Source: HGM04593 sp045657945
GTDB taxonomy: Bacteria > Bacteroidota > Bacteroidia > Bacteroidales > Bacteroidaceae
Assembly (NCBI GenBank): GCA_045657945.1
Contig: JAZOUB010000008.1
Coordinates: 43,340-107,339, forward strand
DNA: 64,000 bases
Reading direction: 5' to 3'
This document shows, piece after piece, positions 19,201 to 26,547 of this stretch. Position 1 is the stretch's first letter; each line of letters begins with the position of its first letter. Both the position numbers and the translations under genes were made by a program. The notes under the pieces were generated by a model, which saw only the letters and a program-made list of their open reading frames with translations, ran no database searches and was not told the origin of the DNA.

Positions 19201-19361
19201 CCGCATTTCGTGCAGAATTTCTTGCCGGGGATGAGTGTATTGCCACAGGATGGACACTGCATTGAATGCGTTGCTTTTTCCTGTTCAATCACCTTGGCTC
19301 CGCATTTCGTGCAGAATTTCTTGCCGGGGATAAGTGTGTTTCCACAATTTGTGCATTTCAT
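16263..19361 (-). CDS. SPFH-like coiled-coil protein with three N-terminal and one C-terminal zinc ribbons
   Basis: This 1032-residue protein starts with three nearly identical 33-residue zinc-ribbon units (Cys3, 6, 17, 20 and then every 33 residues). A Gly/Gln-rich linker follows. Residues about 240-600 resemble SPFH/stomatin-type sequence (WGLQPGQIARRI, EGCEAMIFVNGYRVETMEAGAYNV, IGLMLQLKVSDIKDFAANYLAD). A very long, charged coiled coil (about 600-960) and a Gln/Asn-rich linker lead to a last ribbon (Cys1011, 1014, 1025, 1028). No membrane helix is visible. SPFH proteins oligomerise into rings or membrane scaffolds; here a scaffold or sensor is inferred. The stop codon lies in a MITE end. 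Confidence 0.75.
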   Translation of the reverse strand: MKCTNCGNTLIPGKKFCTKCGAKVIEQEKATHSMQCPSCGNTLIPGKKFCTKCGAKVVEQSKAAQPMLCPSCGNTLIPGKKFCTKCGTKVMEQGIMQDAEKGFFSRVGAGVASMATGGSFSQGYAQQRDRENDYETLRNMADYAIKNARTELKRLIKEHKDAVSYDDEVEVNDIIAKIENALNDRNASHGDKNTVIKNAVAALQNKMSNLRMRTEGGNTVQQGAQQNVQQGTQQSNTQTSSWGRNLDAFNNDELNIVRNKAIWGLQPGQIARRITERELDSIAGLNGFIIQEGCEAMIFVNGYRVETMEAGAYNVAQRNEYVMKLEFDRLYAEMEEQELEKQNAAQRLQPNAGHRGIVGISGALLRRGWEFVFGASPAKKAKANHENEARLRRLKAEVEKALKIKSPEPIMSIILVSKRNLSMSFGGVKSDNGIDYTPYTIPVGIFNVQIGLMLQLKVSDIKDFAANYLADRLTCTTADLFDMLNVTIENCLVQNLRNADYRREGLAPAMVENLKWQITSIINQQLYGVECTQVLQITDSNTDFEHFRDVERELYCTDKELDYLQRTGEFRNRLAVETNRQTVQEATTDEQLRYALQQINKDQLLHDDELEQFVLLLNAQKRIREARSEEDERQAYIDLKKSALVKDEELEVLQDALDRNKIQRDSITEILRIQNIQSVSDACLKAEWALSDMEQNHEWEREDLARRRSWGIEDEARERQWLVEDQQLQRDMKQDMMRAQQENAVTDVEINTARKLDDYQLEKENRQREADWKQRMREENLRRENETVDFDRARQLEADKFERLQALQRQAMENMRAMQEGNLREKQEDNRCAEEMLRIQTHERMNRDNLEAGMGAAEIAAKRIAELQGEGQVALSQALEGRKQNELLQKMLEQTIADKKDDAERTDKIYAKNQEAMIKMAQLMQLQSQQRYDDVQAVKNEYRENAMHQQSRIDANNEVALGNMAQIGQAAAGNLYTNNTNINYQQTSPQGNNQPMLQSVQPQPSPAGKVCPVCGSMNPADELFCGDCGCKL
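19065..19361 (-). repeat. Three tandem 99-bp coding repeats (zinc ribbons)
   Basis: Three 99-bp units with very high nucleotide identity encode the N-terminal ribbons of the SPFH-like protein; shared words recur at 19122, 19221 and 19320. The identity suggests recent duplication or ongoing copy-number change by recombination. Confidence 0.85.
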
Positions 19362-19403
19362 AGTATGTATGTTTTAAAGTTTATTTCGCATGAAAGAGAA
19401 GTA

Positions 19404-20213
19404 TCACATTCGTATATTTCTTAATATATTTTTCATTCCATCGAGTTTTTCCTCGAGTACTCCCTGCAGATGGAACCCATAGTCCCTTGCGGCATTCATC
19501 AGTTCATCTACCACATACTCCTCGAGGTCAGCATAATCGGTCCACTCATCGAGCTTGTAAAGGTCGATAGACAAGGTTGTTTTACCTTCATTCTCCACCA
19601 GCAGGTAATTGGATGTGCGGTCTGCATCGGGATGTTTCCTGTAGCAGTATATCCGCATGCCCACATACATTGTACCGGCGAGCAGCTCAGCAGGAATGGT
19701 AAAGCTTATACGCGAATCGGACGGGTCGTTCTCCTCGGCCTCTTCTATTTTCTCTGCCGCATAACGGGCAATCTCCCTGTACTCGTCACAAACTTCATCC
19801 TCATCGTAAGCCTCGATCACATACTCACGGTTTACCTTTGGCAACATATTTGAGAAACTTGTCATATTATCAAGCTGTTCATTTATTATTCTCATTCTTT
19901 TTACCCATGAAAATTCGCTATAGGCCAGTTCGCACCGGCTTGCCTCAAGAAGAAGGGGAATGCCATTATAATCTATCGTGCAACACTCATCGGCGGTCAC
20001 ATCATCCAAGAATTGCTCACCGGCATAGACATCCAAGCAACCGGCTTCGGTATTCACAAACAACAAGTCATCGGGGGCGCGGCGTTTACCGGCCTTACGC
20101 TTTATGCGGCGCACAAGACGAAAGCGTACTGTCTCGCCGTTGGGCAACTCTGCCGGATAATGTACAGGCCACATATTGCCCAACTTCACATGAACATTAG
20201 TAAAGATTGGCAT
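19404..20213 (-). CDS. Unknown cytosolic protein of the zinc-ribbon cluster
   Basis: A 269-residue protein beginning MPIFTNVHVKLGNMWPVHYP, with a basic patch (RRIKRKAGKRR near 34-44), an acidic C-terminal half and no signal peptide or membrane helix. I do not recognise a family or catalytic motif. It starts after the HAD gene (26-base gap) and is followed 42 bases later by the SPFH-like gene, so all three are probably cotranscribed. Confidence 0.6.
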   Translation of the reverse strand: MPIFTNVHVKLGNMWPVHYPAELPNGETVRFRLVRRIKRKAGKRRAPDDLLFVNTEAGCLDVYAGEQFLDDVTADECCTIDYNGIPLLLEASRCELAYSEFSWVKRMRIINEQLDNMTSFSNMLPKVNREYVIEAYDEDEVCDEYREIARYAAEKIEEAEENDPSDSRISFTIPAELLAGTMYVGMRIYCYRKHPDADRTSNYLLVENEGKTTLSIDLYKLDEWTDYADLEEYVVDELMNAARDYGFHLQGVLEEKLDGMKNILRNIRM

Positions 20214-20239
20214 ATCATGTCATTAAGAACACAACTGTA

Positions 20240-20926
20240 TCAAATATCGTAGTACTTGTTCCTGTTCCTTTCGCCGGTGGCTGCAAGCCAACGGTTGGTG
20301 AGTGATGCAATTTCCATCACCTCCTCGCCAAGCTCACTTGTGTAATCCTCATCACATTTCCTGTTAAGCACTTTCATGTAAGCATCCAATGCTTTGATAG
20401 TCTTGTTGGCCATTGACTCTGTTATAAGAGCATGTTTGAGTTTGCCAGTAAGCACCTGATCCATTGAGGCCTCTGCAATCAGGAACTCCACAACACTATC
20501 CCACCCCGGGAAACGCTCACTACCGAAGTGTATATGTCTCTCACCGAACTCCGAAGCACCGTTTTTCTTATTATCATCAATAAGAAACTCCCCATTGCCA
20601 CAGTTCAGCAAATGCTTGCAGTGGGTAAGAACCATACGCTTCTCGAACACATCGCCAAGATATTTCTTTATCCACAGCAGCTTGTCACTCCAGGCTGTGG
20701 GATTGCCCCACGGAGCTGTTGAAAGTATATACACATCATAGTGCTCCTTCAACTTGTGTACCGCCTCGATAGCACCGGGAACAGGCTCCATCAGCCCGAA
20801 TATACCGGGTACATCATCATAATGTCCCTCATACTCTCTCTTATCTTCATCACTCAACTTGTCAATCCCCGACTGGAAATCCACAAGCACACCATCCATG
20901 TCAAAAAACAGTTTCCTCTTTTCCAT
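20240..20926 (-). CDS. HAD-family 5'(3')-nucleotidase-like phosphatase
   Basis: A 228-residue HAD protein with motif I FFDMDGVLVDF (Asp9 nucleophile, Asp11), motif II ILSTAPW, a Lys in the HCKHLL region and motif IV FLIDDNKKN, as in 5'(3')-deoxyribonucleotidases. It should dephosphorylate a nucleoside monophosphate or a related small phosphate ester. The C-terminal 60 residues extend beyond the core. It lies 14 bases after the PD-(D/E)XK-like gene; the pairing of nucleotidase and nuclease-like protein hints at nucleotide or nucleic-acid metabolism under stress. Confidence 0.8.
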   Translation of the reverse strand: MEKRKLFFDMDGVLVDFQSGIDKLSDEDKREYEGHYDDVPGIFGLMEPVPGAIEAVHKLKEHYDVYILSTAPWGNPTAWSDKLLWIKKYLGDVFEKRMVLTHCKHLLNCGNGEFLIDDNKKNGASEFGERHIHFGSERFPGWDSVVEFLIAEASMDQVLTGKLKHALITESMANKTIKALDAYMKVLNRKCDEDYTSELGEEVMEIASLTNRWLAATGERNRNKYYDI

Positions 20927-20940
20927 ATCTTATATCATTC

Positions 20941-22374
20941 TTAAAAACATTCCTGCACGTCAATAAATTTGTATTTTGTATTTACCCATCTCTTAAGTGA
21001 ATCAAAATCACGTTTTTTCCACATCTTTACACACATGGCATAACCGTTGCCGTTCTCAATGGGCAGCAAAAGGTCGTCCATATAAAAATCCCATTCGGCG
21101 CGGGCAGCCTTGTCTATGTGTTTACCCGCCGTGTACGACAGTATTTCATATCCTCCCTCATCAATATTATCTGGTTGTGAAGGATAGAATAGTTCATTGT
21201 AATAGCGACCATGGTAATATTGATTCAGTTTTTCGCAAGGGAAAGCATTGCGCAGCGCATCCATGCCCGATTGGGGATTTTCCTCAAGGTATGCCATAAA
21301 GATAGCCAATGCTGCCATTGACTTGGACAGGCGTTTGTTTGGAAAAATCTCCGTGCCACGATGCCTTACAATGTATTTGTTTGTATCTCTATTATTGGGG
21401 TTGAACAGTTTATCAAGTTTTTTCTTCTTCCTTTCGTATGCCTGATACGCAATAAGTTTGAACAATTTCTCGTGTGCCGCCCACAACTCATACAACATAG
21501 CCATTTCCTCTTCCGTGAACGAGAGTTCTTCAACGCGCTTCTTTCCAACAATCCCGCGGACTTTGTTTTCGGGGAAAGCTGCTACAAAAATTTTATCAAA
21601 TATATCTTTGTATGCGCCATACAATGCTTTCAGCTGCTCTATTTCATCTTCAGAAATGGCAAGAACATTGTATTGTCTTTCACTCTCATCCAAGTTACAA
21701 CCCAGGCTCAGTATGTACGAGTCTACAAAGCTCCGTTGTTCCCCAGTCACAATTTGCGCCAATGGTTCTATCACATATACAAGCAGTTCCCGGCAGGTAA
21801 TGGGTGTGAAACAGTTGCTTTGTGGCAGTACGCCGCTGGGCGAAAGGATAATACCAACACCTTTACCGCTACTCTCTTGCGGATATTCCGTAAGATGACT
21901 GCAAATGGTATTCCAATAACCGACAGTCTTTCTGTCGCCCTTTTTACTGTACATCCTGTTCACTATGGCAAGCGGATAAATCAATTCCAACGGTTCATCA
22001 GCTGTTTCAAATGTCATTTTCAGTACAGCCCATACATCTATACGGTTTTTCTTGTCGCCGTTCACGCACTTTTCTACTTCCACTCCATCAAGAACCTCAA
22101 CCTTGTAGTTACCGGCTATTACTTTGGCATAAACGTCACTATTAAAGATGTACCGCCCCATATCTTTGGTTGCAATCAAGCGCATCAACAGCTTTAAAGG
22201 CGCATCATTCAGGCCATGCCCGGCATTCGGGTCCAACCACCAGGCAATGAATGCACTGTGACGATTCTCCTTGCGTTGTACCTTCAGTGTTTCAAAAACG
22301 GTACGTTTTCCATAACAATCGGCCAATGATTGAAATTCACGACTATTGACAAGTTCCAGTATTTTTCCTTCCAT
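20941..22374 (-). CDS. PD-(D/E)XK-superfamily-like protein with altered active site
   Basis: A 477-residue protein. The N-terminus has the ENRHSAFIAWWLDPNAGHG motif (36-54) of the PDDEXK_4-type family. The catalytic Asp is kept in NRIDVW (Asp113), but where members have an I-E-N-K segment this protein reads I-V-N-R (137-140), so both the second acid and the Lys are replaced. It is probably an inactive nuclease relative acting as a DNA or nucleotide-binding module, unless other residues compensate. The C-terminal half is unassigned. First of a closely spaced run with the HAD gene and later genes. Confidence 0.6.
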   Translation of the reverse strand: MEGKILELVNSREFQSLADCYGKRTVFETLKVQRKENRHSAFIAWWLDPNAGHGLNDAPLKLLMRLIATKDMGRYIFNSDVYAKVIAGNYKVEVLDGVEVEKCVNGDKKNRIDVWAVLKMTFETADEPLELIYPLAIVNRMYSKKGDRKTVGYWNTICSHLTEYPQESSGKGVGIILSPSGVLPQSNCFTPITCRELLVYVIEPLAQIVTGEQRSFVDSYILSLGCNLDESERQYNVLAISEDEIEQLKALYGAYKDIFDKIFVAAFPENKVRGIVGKKRVEELSFTEEEMAMLYELWAAHEKLFKLIAYQAYERKKKKLDKLFNPNNRDTNKYIVRHRGTEIFPNKRLSKSMAALAIFMAYLEENPQSGMDALRNAFPCEKLNQYYHGRYYNELFYPSQPDNIDEGGYEILSYTAGKHIDKAARAEWDFYMDDLLLPIENGNGYAMCVKMWKKRDFDSLKRWVNTKYKFIDVQECF

Positions 22375-22429
22375 TTACATTCTATTTTTCATGTATAAGT
22401 AGTAAAAGCATCATAAATGCCACACATTT

Positions 22430-22651
22430 TCAATGGTAAGCATCTATACCGGTGAATTCCTTGATCTCTTTCACACTCTTTCCTTTGCACATGAAATAAG
22501 TAACCACAACAAATGGTGTCACAAAAGCAAGCCATCCACACTTGAACTCCCATGACAAATCAGCAAGCACAACACCAATTGACCATGCTACCAAACACAA
22601 TGTTGTGTAAAAAACAAATCCTTTGATAATATTTATTAATGTCCAATTCAT
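22430..22651 (-). CDS. Small membrane protein
   Basis: 73 residues starting MNWTLINIIKGFVFYTT; two hydrophobic helices (about 8-28 and 36-56), then a short charged tail. An upstream start would overlap the preceding gene by over 100 bases, so the ATG at 22651 is preferred. No family recognised. It follows the 195-residue membrane protein and may be its partner. Confidence 0.55.
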   Translation of the reverse strand: MNWTLINIIKGFVFYTTLCLVAWSIGVVLADLSWEFKCGWLAFVTPFVVVTYFMCKGKSVKEIKEFTGIDAYH

Positions 22652-22683
22652 AGAATCAACTTTATATATAATTGCACCATTCA

Positions 22684-23271
22684 CTAAGCAAAGTAAGGTA
22701 TGAACCACCCCGAAAGCGCACCTGCAATAGCGGCAAACACCATTGCTGCAAAACTCCAGTTCTTCAAGTACACATACAGTATCTCTCTCCAACAGTATTT
22801 GAAAGTATGATAAAAATATTTGGCATCACCCAGCTGAATCATCCGTCTGTTTGCATAGAGTTGGTATCTGCCAAGTGGAATCAACGGGATGTAGAACAGA
22901 CTGAAAAAGCTGTAGCATCCACTGCCATTGAAACGTCCGTACAGCACCTCTAAACAACCAAGGATACTCACAAATGTCTCCTGCCCTCCACCAGCTTTCA
23001 GCTCTGTCCACATAATATCCTTGACAAATGGATAATAGAGATACTTGCTCAGGAAATAGACCACTGCTGCAATGCAGAACACATTCATCTGCGTGGTGCC
23101 CCAATACCCATGCGAAACCCCAAACCAAATGAACGCAGCAATCATGGAATAGCCGATAATGTTGTTCGTGATACTCCAGATAGTCTGTATCGTTTCCTCA
23201 TAGTCAAGCTCTGCCTTTATCCACTCCAGGCACCCCGGTTCCGATAGGGATTTGAATTTTCTTTTTGCCAT
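22684..23271 (-). CDS. Multi-pass membrane protein, unknown function
   Basis: 195 residues starting MAKRKFKSLSEPGCLEWIKAE. About four hydrophobic segments (near 35-55, 62-82, 118-135 and 170-190) alternate with charged loops. No transporter or enzyme motif was noticed. It lies in the leftward cluster between the LRR gene and a second small membrane gene, with short gaps, suggesting a membrane component of the module. Confidence 0.6.
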   Translation of the reverse strand: MAKRKFKSLSEPGCLEWIKAELDYEETIQTIWSITNNIIGYSMIAAFIWFGVSHGYWGTTQMNVFCIAAVVYFLSKYLYYPFVKDIMWTELKAGGGQETFVSILGCLEVLYGRFNGSGCYSFFSLFYIPLIPLGRYQLYANRRMIQLGDAKYFYHTFKYCWREILYVYLKNWSFAAMVFAAIAGALSGWFIPYFA

Positions 23272-23346
23272 ATTACACTTTTTTAAGTTTTACACTATAA
23301 AATAGTAACCAAGAAAGAAAAATTCATTTTTCAAGGCAACTTTTTT

Positions 23347-23838
23347 TTAATCTGTCCAACTTTTTGGGGTCAGACCACTGGCAAACCTGTCTTGTTTATA
23401 GATTATTTCGGCAGCACATCCCATCTGCAGATATATTTCAATATCGTCAAAAGGTTTATGTAATATACGCACCAGGGCTCCGTGGTCATTCCGCAAGTGT
23501 ATTTCTTCTGCATCATCGGCAAAAGTCACCTTCTCCAAATTAGGACAATTAAAAAAGGCATTAGGGTCAATCTGCTTCAGTGACCGCGGGAACTTGACTT
23601 CCCTCAACGCAATGCAATCCCTGAATGTATATGAATCTACCCAGCCTTGGAATTCACTTGTATAAAAATAGGTTGCAAGCAAAGTACTACACCCTTTACC
23701 AAGAATAACATTGCGCAGTGTGCTACCATTTATCTTTGAAGAGCTGTCAGGTTCAACACAAACCGTTTCATTTTGAAATTTCAATTCTACAAATTGTTTT
23801 GTAGAAATTTTTGCACCGGATTTAATTCGTAATGCCAT
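23347..23838 (-). CDS. Short BspA-type leucine-rich-repeat protein
   Basis: 163 residues without a signal peptide. The middle carries BspA/LRR_5-type repeats (SYTFRDCIALREVKFPRSLKQIDPNAFFNC split over two units), like those at the C-termini of the Sel1 protein and the kinase in this island. The flanks are unassigned. Probably a cytosolic interaction module. Shared repeats across three nearby genes suggest common binding partners or domain shuffling. Confidence 0.65.
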   Translation of the reverse strand: MALRIKSGAKISTKQFVELKFQNETVCVEPDSSSKINGSTLRNVILGKGCSTLLATYFYTSEFQGWVDSYTFRDCIALREVKFPRSLKQIDPNAFFNCPNLEKVTFADDAEEIHLRNDHGALVRILHKPFDDIEIYLQMGCAAEIIYKQDRFASGLTPKSWTD

Positions 23839-23898
23839 AATAAATTATTTTGCCAATATTTTAGTTATTATACTTAGGAAGATCTCTTGTAATAATTT

Positions 23899-24102
23899 TT
23901 ATTTCATCTCTTTCACAATCCAGTTCCCGGGAGAGGCCCAGCTTTCGGCGCGCGGACCAAAGCCGGCATTCCTCAGTGCCTGTGCCACCTCGGAGACATG
24001 GGGCTGTGTTCCGGTACGTGAGGAAATGACTTGAATCATATAACCTTTGGGAATACCGGCATCAACAAAATCGCGCGGTGCCTGTAATAGATATGTCTTC
24101 AT
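23899..24102 (-). CDS. Small conserved-type protein
   Basis: 67 residues, MKTYLLQAPRDFVDAGIPKG..., ending in a GNWIVKEMK strand. Compact alpha/beta composition, no signal peptide or Cys. I recall similar short Bacteroidetes proteins but no function. It is the most upstream gene of the leftward cluster, back to back with the HTH gene; the 163-base divergent gap is the likely control region. Confidence 0.55.
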   Translation of the reverse strand: MKTYLLQAPRDFVDAGIPKGYMIQVISSRTGTQPHVSEVAQALRNAGFGPRAESWASPGNWIVKEMK

Positions 24103-24253
24103 TATTAAGGTTGCTTAAATTGGCATAAATTAAGATGTCACATTTTTTACAAAGGAAACAAATAAAAGCGAGCAAAGCCGTTTCATTCCGTTTCATTCGC
24201 GGTTACAGCATGTTTTTGTTATGAGCGCAGGCCATTTGTGATAATAAATTTTA

Positions 24254-24261
24254 TACATTTG
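24254..24261 (+). promoter_or_regulatory. -7 promoter element for the HTH-kinase pair
   Basis: TACATTTG matches the Bacteroidetes -7 consensus TAnnTTTG. A TTTG lies 15 bases upstream (24235-24238), shorter than the usual 19. The element is only four bases before the ATG at 24266, so the mRNA may be leaderless or start at the ATG at 24275. Confidence 0.5.
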
Positions 24262-24265
24262 CACC

Positions 24266-24880
24266 ATGACTACTATGAAAAACAGCGAAGAGATACATTT
24301 CCACAACCTGCTGAAGGCTGAAATTGAAAAGATTGCCCTGCGCAAGATTGCCTTGAAGCGCGACTTTGAATACCTGAGCGCACACATAATGGACAGGACC
24401 GGTGCTTACATAAGCCCCATTACCCTGCGCCGTTTCTGGGGTGAAACGGATGGCGTATATAATGTTCAGCCGCGCCGCTACACACTCGACAGCCTGGCAC
24501 GCTATGCAGGACACAGCAGCTATGAGCAGTTTGTGCAGCACAGCACCGGTGGCGGGCGAACAGACAGTGATTTCATCATAGGCGAATACCTCGTTCCCGG
24601 CACGCTGAAGAAAGGGACTCTGTTGCACATTGCTTGGGAGCCGGGGCATTATATAATTGCCGAGTACATTGGTTGCGAGATGTTCTGCATAGTGGAGAGT
24701 TTCAAAAGCAAGCTGAGCAAAGGCGACACATTCCAGGCCGACACCTTGGGCCAGTGTGAACCGCTATATATGAACCGCCTTATTCACGATGGCGGTGCGC
24801 CGTGCCGTTATGTATGCGGCAAGCAGAGCGGTGTGAGGTTCAGGATTATCACCAATTATGCAAAAGAGCAGGAGCAGTAA
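24266..24880 (+). CDS. Bacteroidetes helix-turn-helix-type regulator
   Basis: 204 residues. Residues about 10-90 match a DNA-binding-like N-terminus common in Bacteroidetes, with the pattern FEYLSAHIMDRTG, S-x-I/T-TLRRFWG, YTLDSLARYAGHSSYEQF. The C-terminal half (GEYLVPGTLKKGTLLHIAW...) looks like a small beta-rich ligand or partner domain. The stop overlaps the start of the kinase gene (TAATG), so the two are translationally coupled and likely act together. Probably it controls the kinase or the divergent cluster; that role is inferred from position. Confidence 0.65.
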   Translation: MTTMKNSEEIHFHNLLKAEIEKIALRKIALKRDFEYLSAHIMDRTGAYISPITLRRFWGETDGVYNVQPRRYTLDSLARYAGHSSYEQFVQHSTGGGRTDSDFIIGEYLVPGTLKKGTLLHIAWEPGHYIIAEYIGCEMFCIVESFKSKLSKGDTFQADTLGQCEPLYMNRLIHDGGAPCRYVCGKQSGVRFRIITNYAKEQEQ

Positions 24881-26463
24881 TGTCAAATTCAGGATTCCTT
24901 GACGAGAGGCCACTGCCCGACGGCATTGAGAGGCTTGCACCGCAGGGCGGTACAAGCGAGGCTCTCATTGTAAAAGCAGATGGTAAGAACCTCTTCATGA
25001 AGAGGCTGCGTCCCGAATTGGCAGGCGACACAAAATACCGGACGATTTTTGAGAAGGAGTATGAGCTTGGCCGGTCGATTGAAAGTCCATATTTCCCGGA
25101 ATATATGAGCCTGAACAGGGATAAAGAGGGCATGTATATTCTGATGGAGTATGTATATGGCGAGAACATTGAGGAGAAACTTGAGAGCGACCCTGCCTAT
25201 TTCCACAGCACAAAGAACATACAGAAACTATTGTTGCAGTTACTCGAAGGACTTGAGGAGCTGCACCGCAAGGACATTCTATACCTGGACTTCAACCCCA
25301 AAAACATAATGCTCACCAAGTTCGGCAGCAATGTAAAGATTACCGACCTTGGATTCTGCGCCAACGCAGCATACCACCACACTGCCGGCAGCACACCGGG
25401 GTTCTCGGCACCCGAGGTCGAGGAGAAGAGGCTCGACGGGATTGATGCACAGAGCGACATCTATTCAGTGGGGTTGCTGTTGCGTTATATTAAGGAACGC
25501 TCGGGCACAAAGCTGACACGCCAACAGAACAGTTTCATGCAGCGCTGCCTGAAAAAAGAGAAAAAAGAGCGTTTCCATAGTGCAACTGATGCCATACAAT
25601 TCCTGAAAAACAGTAGCAAATGGAAATTCACAACCATTGCAGTTGTTGCTGTCGGCAGTATTTTGGCGGCTACCTTTTTACTCACTCCCCCACCACAAGC
25701 ACTGGAAAGCAGGCTGACAGCCACATTCTACGGCGTGGAATACCGCATTCTGTCGCACAAGGATTTGACATGCGAGGTTATCGGAGGCATAGGAATTGAC
25801 CGCAACATTTACATTGACCCCGAAATTACCATTGGCAACAACACATACCGCACGGTTGCCATAATGGATTCGGCATTCAACCGCAGCGGGATTCTGTCGG
25901 TCGATATTCCCGAGGGCATAGAGGTCATCGGACACGGTGCTTTTCACGACTGCGACTCCATTGTAACAATGAACCTGCCAAGCACTGTCAGGGATTTCAA
26001 TGGCGCATTCATCAGGATGAGCAATGTCAAGAAGATTTCGTTGCCCGGCGTGAAAGCGATTTCAACAGCCGCATTTGTCGATAACAGTTCGGTAGAGAGT
26101 ATCATCATTCCCCATGGTGTAGAGCGCATTTGCCGCGATGCCTTTGTGTCATGCACTGCACTGAAGGAGGTGAGCCTGCCGCAGACATTGACAGTGCTTG
26201 AGCGCGGTGTTTTCTATAACTGCACATCACTGGAAGAGATTACTATCCCGGCTACAGTCAAGGAGATTGGCGAATATGCATTTTATGAGTGCAAGAGCTT
26301 GCACAGTGTCTATTGCAAGGCAATGACTCCACCACGCATAACGGCAATATTCAACGCGCCCGGTGTAACGGTATATGTACCGGCAAGCGCAGTAGATGCC
26401 TACAAGAAGGATTTCAACTGGCGCGATTATGAGATACAGCCGATGGAGGCAGAGTCTTTTTGA
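24880..26463 (+). CDS. Membrane Ser/Thr protein kinase with extracytoplasmic BspA LRRs
   Basis: The start at 24880 (overlapping TAATG) gives 527 residues. Residues 20-240 form a eukaryote-like kinase: Lys41 in FMKRL, MEYVYGENI, catalytic loop YLDFNPKN (Asp137, Asn142), DLGF (Asp156) in place of DFG, and GFSAPE. The glycine-rich loop is weak. A membrane helix spans about 249-268 (VAVGSILAATFLL). The remaining 250 residues carry BspA-type LRRs outside the membrane (IPEGIEVIGHGAFHDC, LPQTLTVLERGVFYNC). It may signal from the periplasm or surface to cytosolic targets, possibly the zinc-ribbon proteins. Confidence 0.8.
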   Translation: MSNSGFLDERPLPDGIERLAPQGGTSEALIVKADGKNLFMKRLRPELAGDTKYRTIFEKEYELGRSIESPYFPEYMSLNRDKEGMYILMEYVYGENIEEKLESDPAYFHSTKNIQKLLLQLLEGLEELHRKDILYLDFNPKNIMLTKFGSNVKITDLGFCANAAYHHTAGSTPGFSAPEVEEKRLDGIDAQSDIYSVGLLLRYIKERSGTKLTRQQNSFMQRCLKKEKKERFHSATDAIQFLKNSSKWKFTTIAVVAVGSILAATFLLTPPPQALESRLTATFYGVEYRILSHKDLTCEVIGGIGIDRNIYIDPEITIGNNTYRTVAIMDSAFNRSGILSVDIPEGIEVIGHGAFHDCDSIVTMNLPSTVRDFNGAFIRMSNVKKISLPGVKAISTAAFVDNSSVESIIIPHGVERICRDAFVSCTALKEVSLPQTLTVLERGVFYNCTSLEEITIPATVKEIGEYAFYECKSLHSVYCKAMTPPRITAIFNAPGVTVYVPASAVDAYKKDFNWRDYEIQPMEAESF

Positions 26464-26489
26464 GCGGCATAGCCTTATATTAACACGCA

Positions 26490-26516
26490 AGCAGCACCGC
26501 CCAGGGCGGTGCTGCT
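26490..26516. terminator. Hairpin terminator between convergent kinase and nagB genes
   Basis: Exact 13-bp arms (26490-26502, 26504-26516), GC-rich, one-base centre (the real loop would open a few pairs). Serves both the kinase unit and nagB. Confidence 0.75.
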
Positions 26517-26547
26517 GTCATTATAATAACTTGGATAAACATAAATA

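Noticed and set aside
19065..19361. Possible CRISPR-like direct repeats
   Set aside because: The 99-bp units are contiguous, coding and encode zinc ribbons; no spacers and no cas genes.
21361..22197. 278-codon plus-strand frame inside the nuclease-like gene
   Set aside because: Antisense shadow; the opposite strand has family motifs and proper spacing to neighbours.
22652..22792. Longer N-terminus for the small membrane protein at 22430
   Set aside because: Would overlap the 195-residue gene by over 100 bases and has Cys-rich, non-membrane sequence; the ATG at 22651 fits better.
24802..24879. Upstream start for the kinase gene inside the HTH gene
   Set aside because: It would add 26 residues with no kinase similarity; the overlapping TAATG at 24880 is a typical coupled start.
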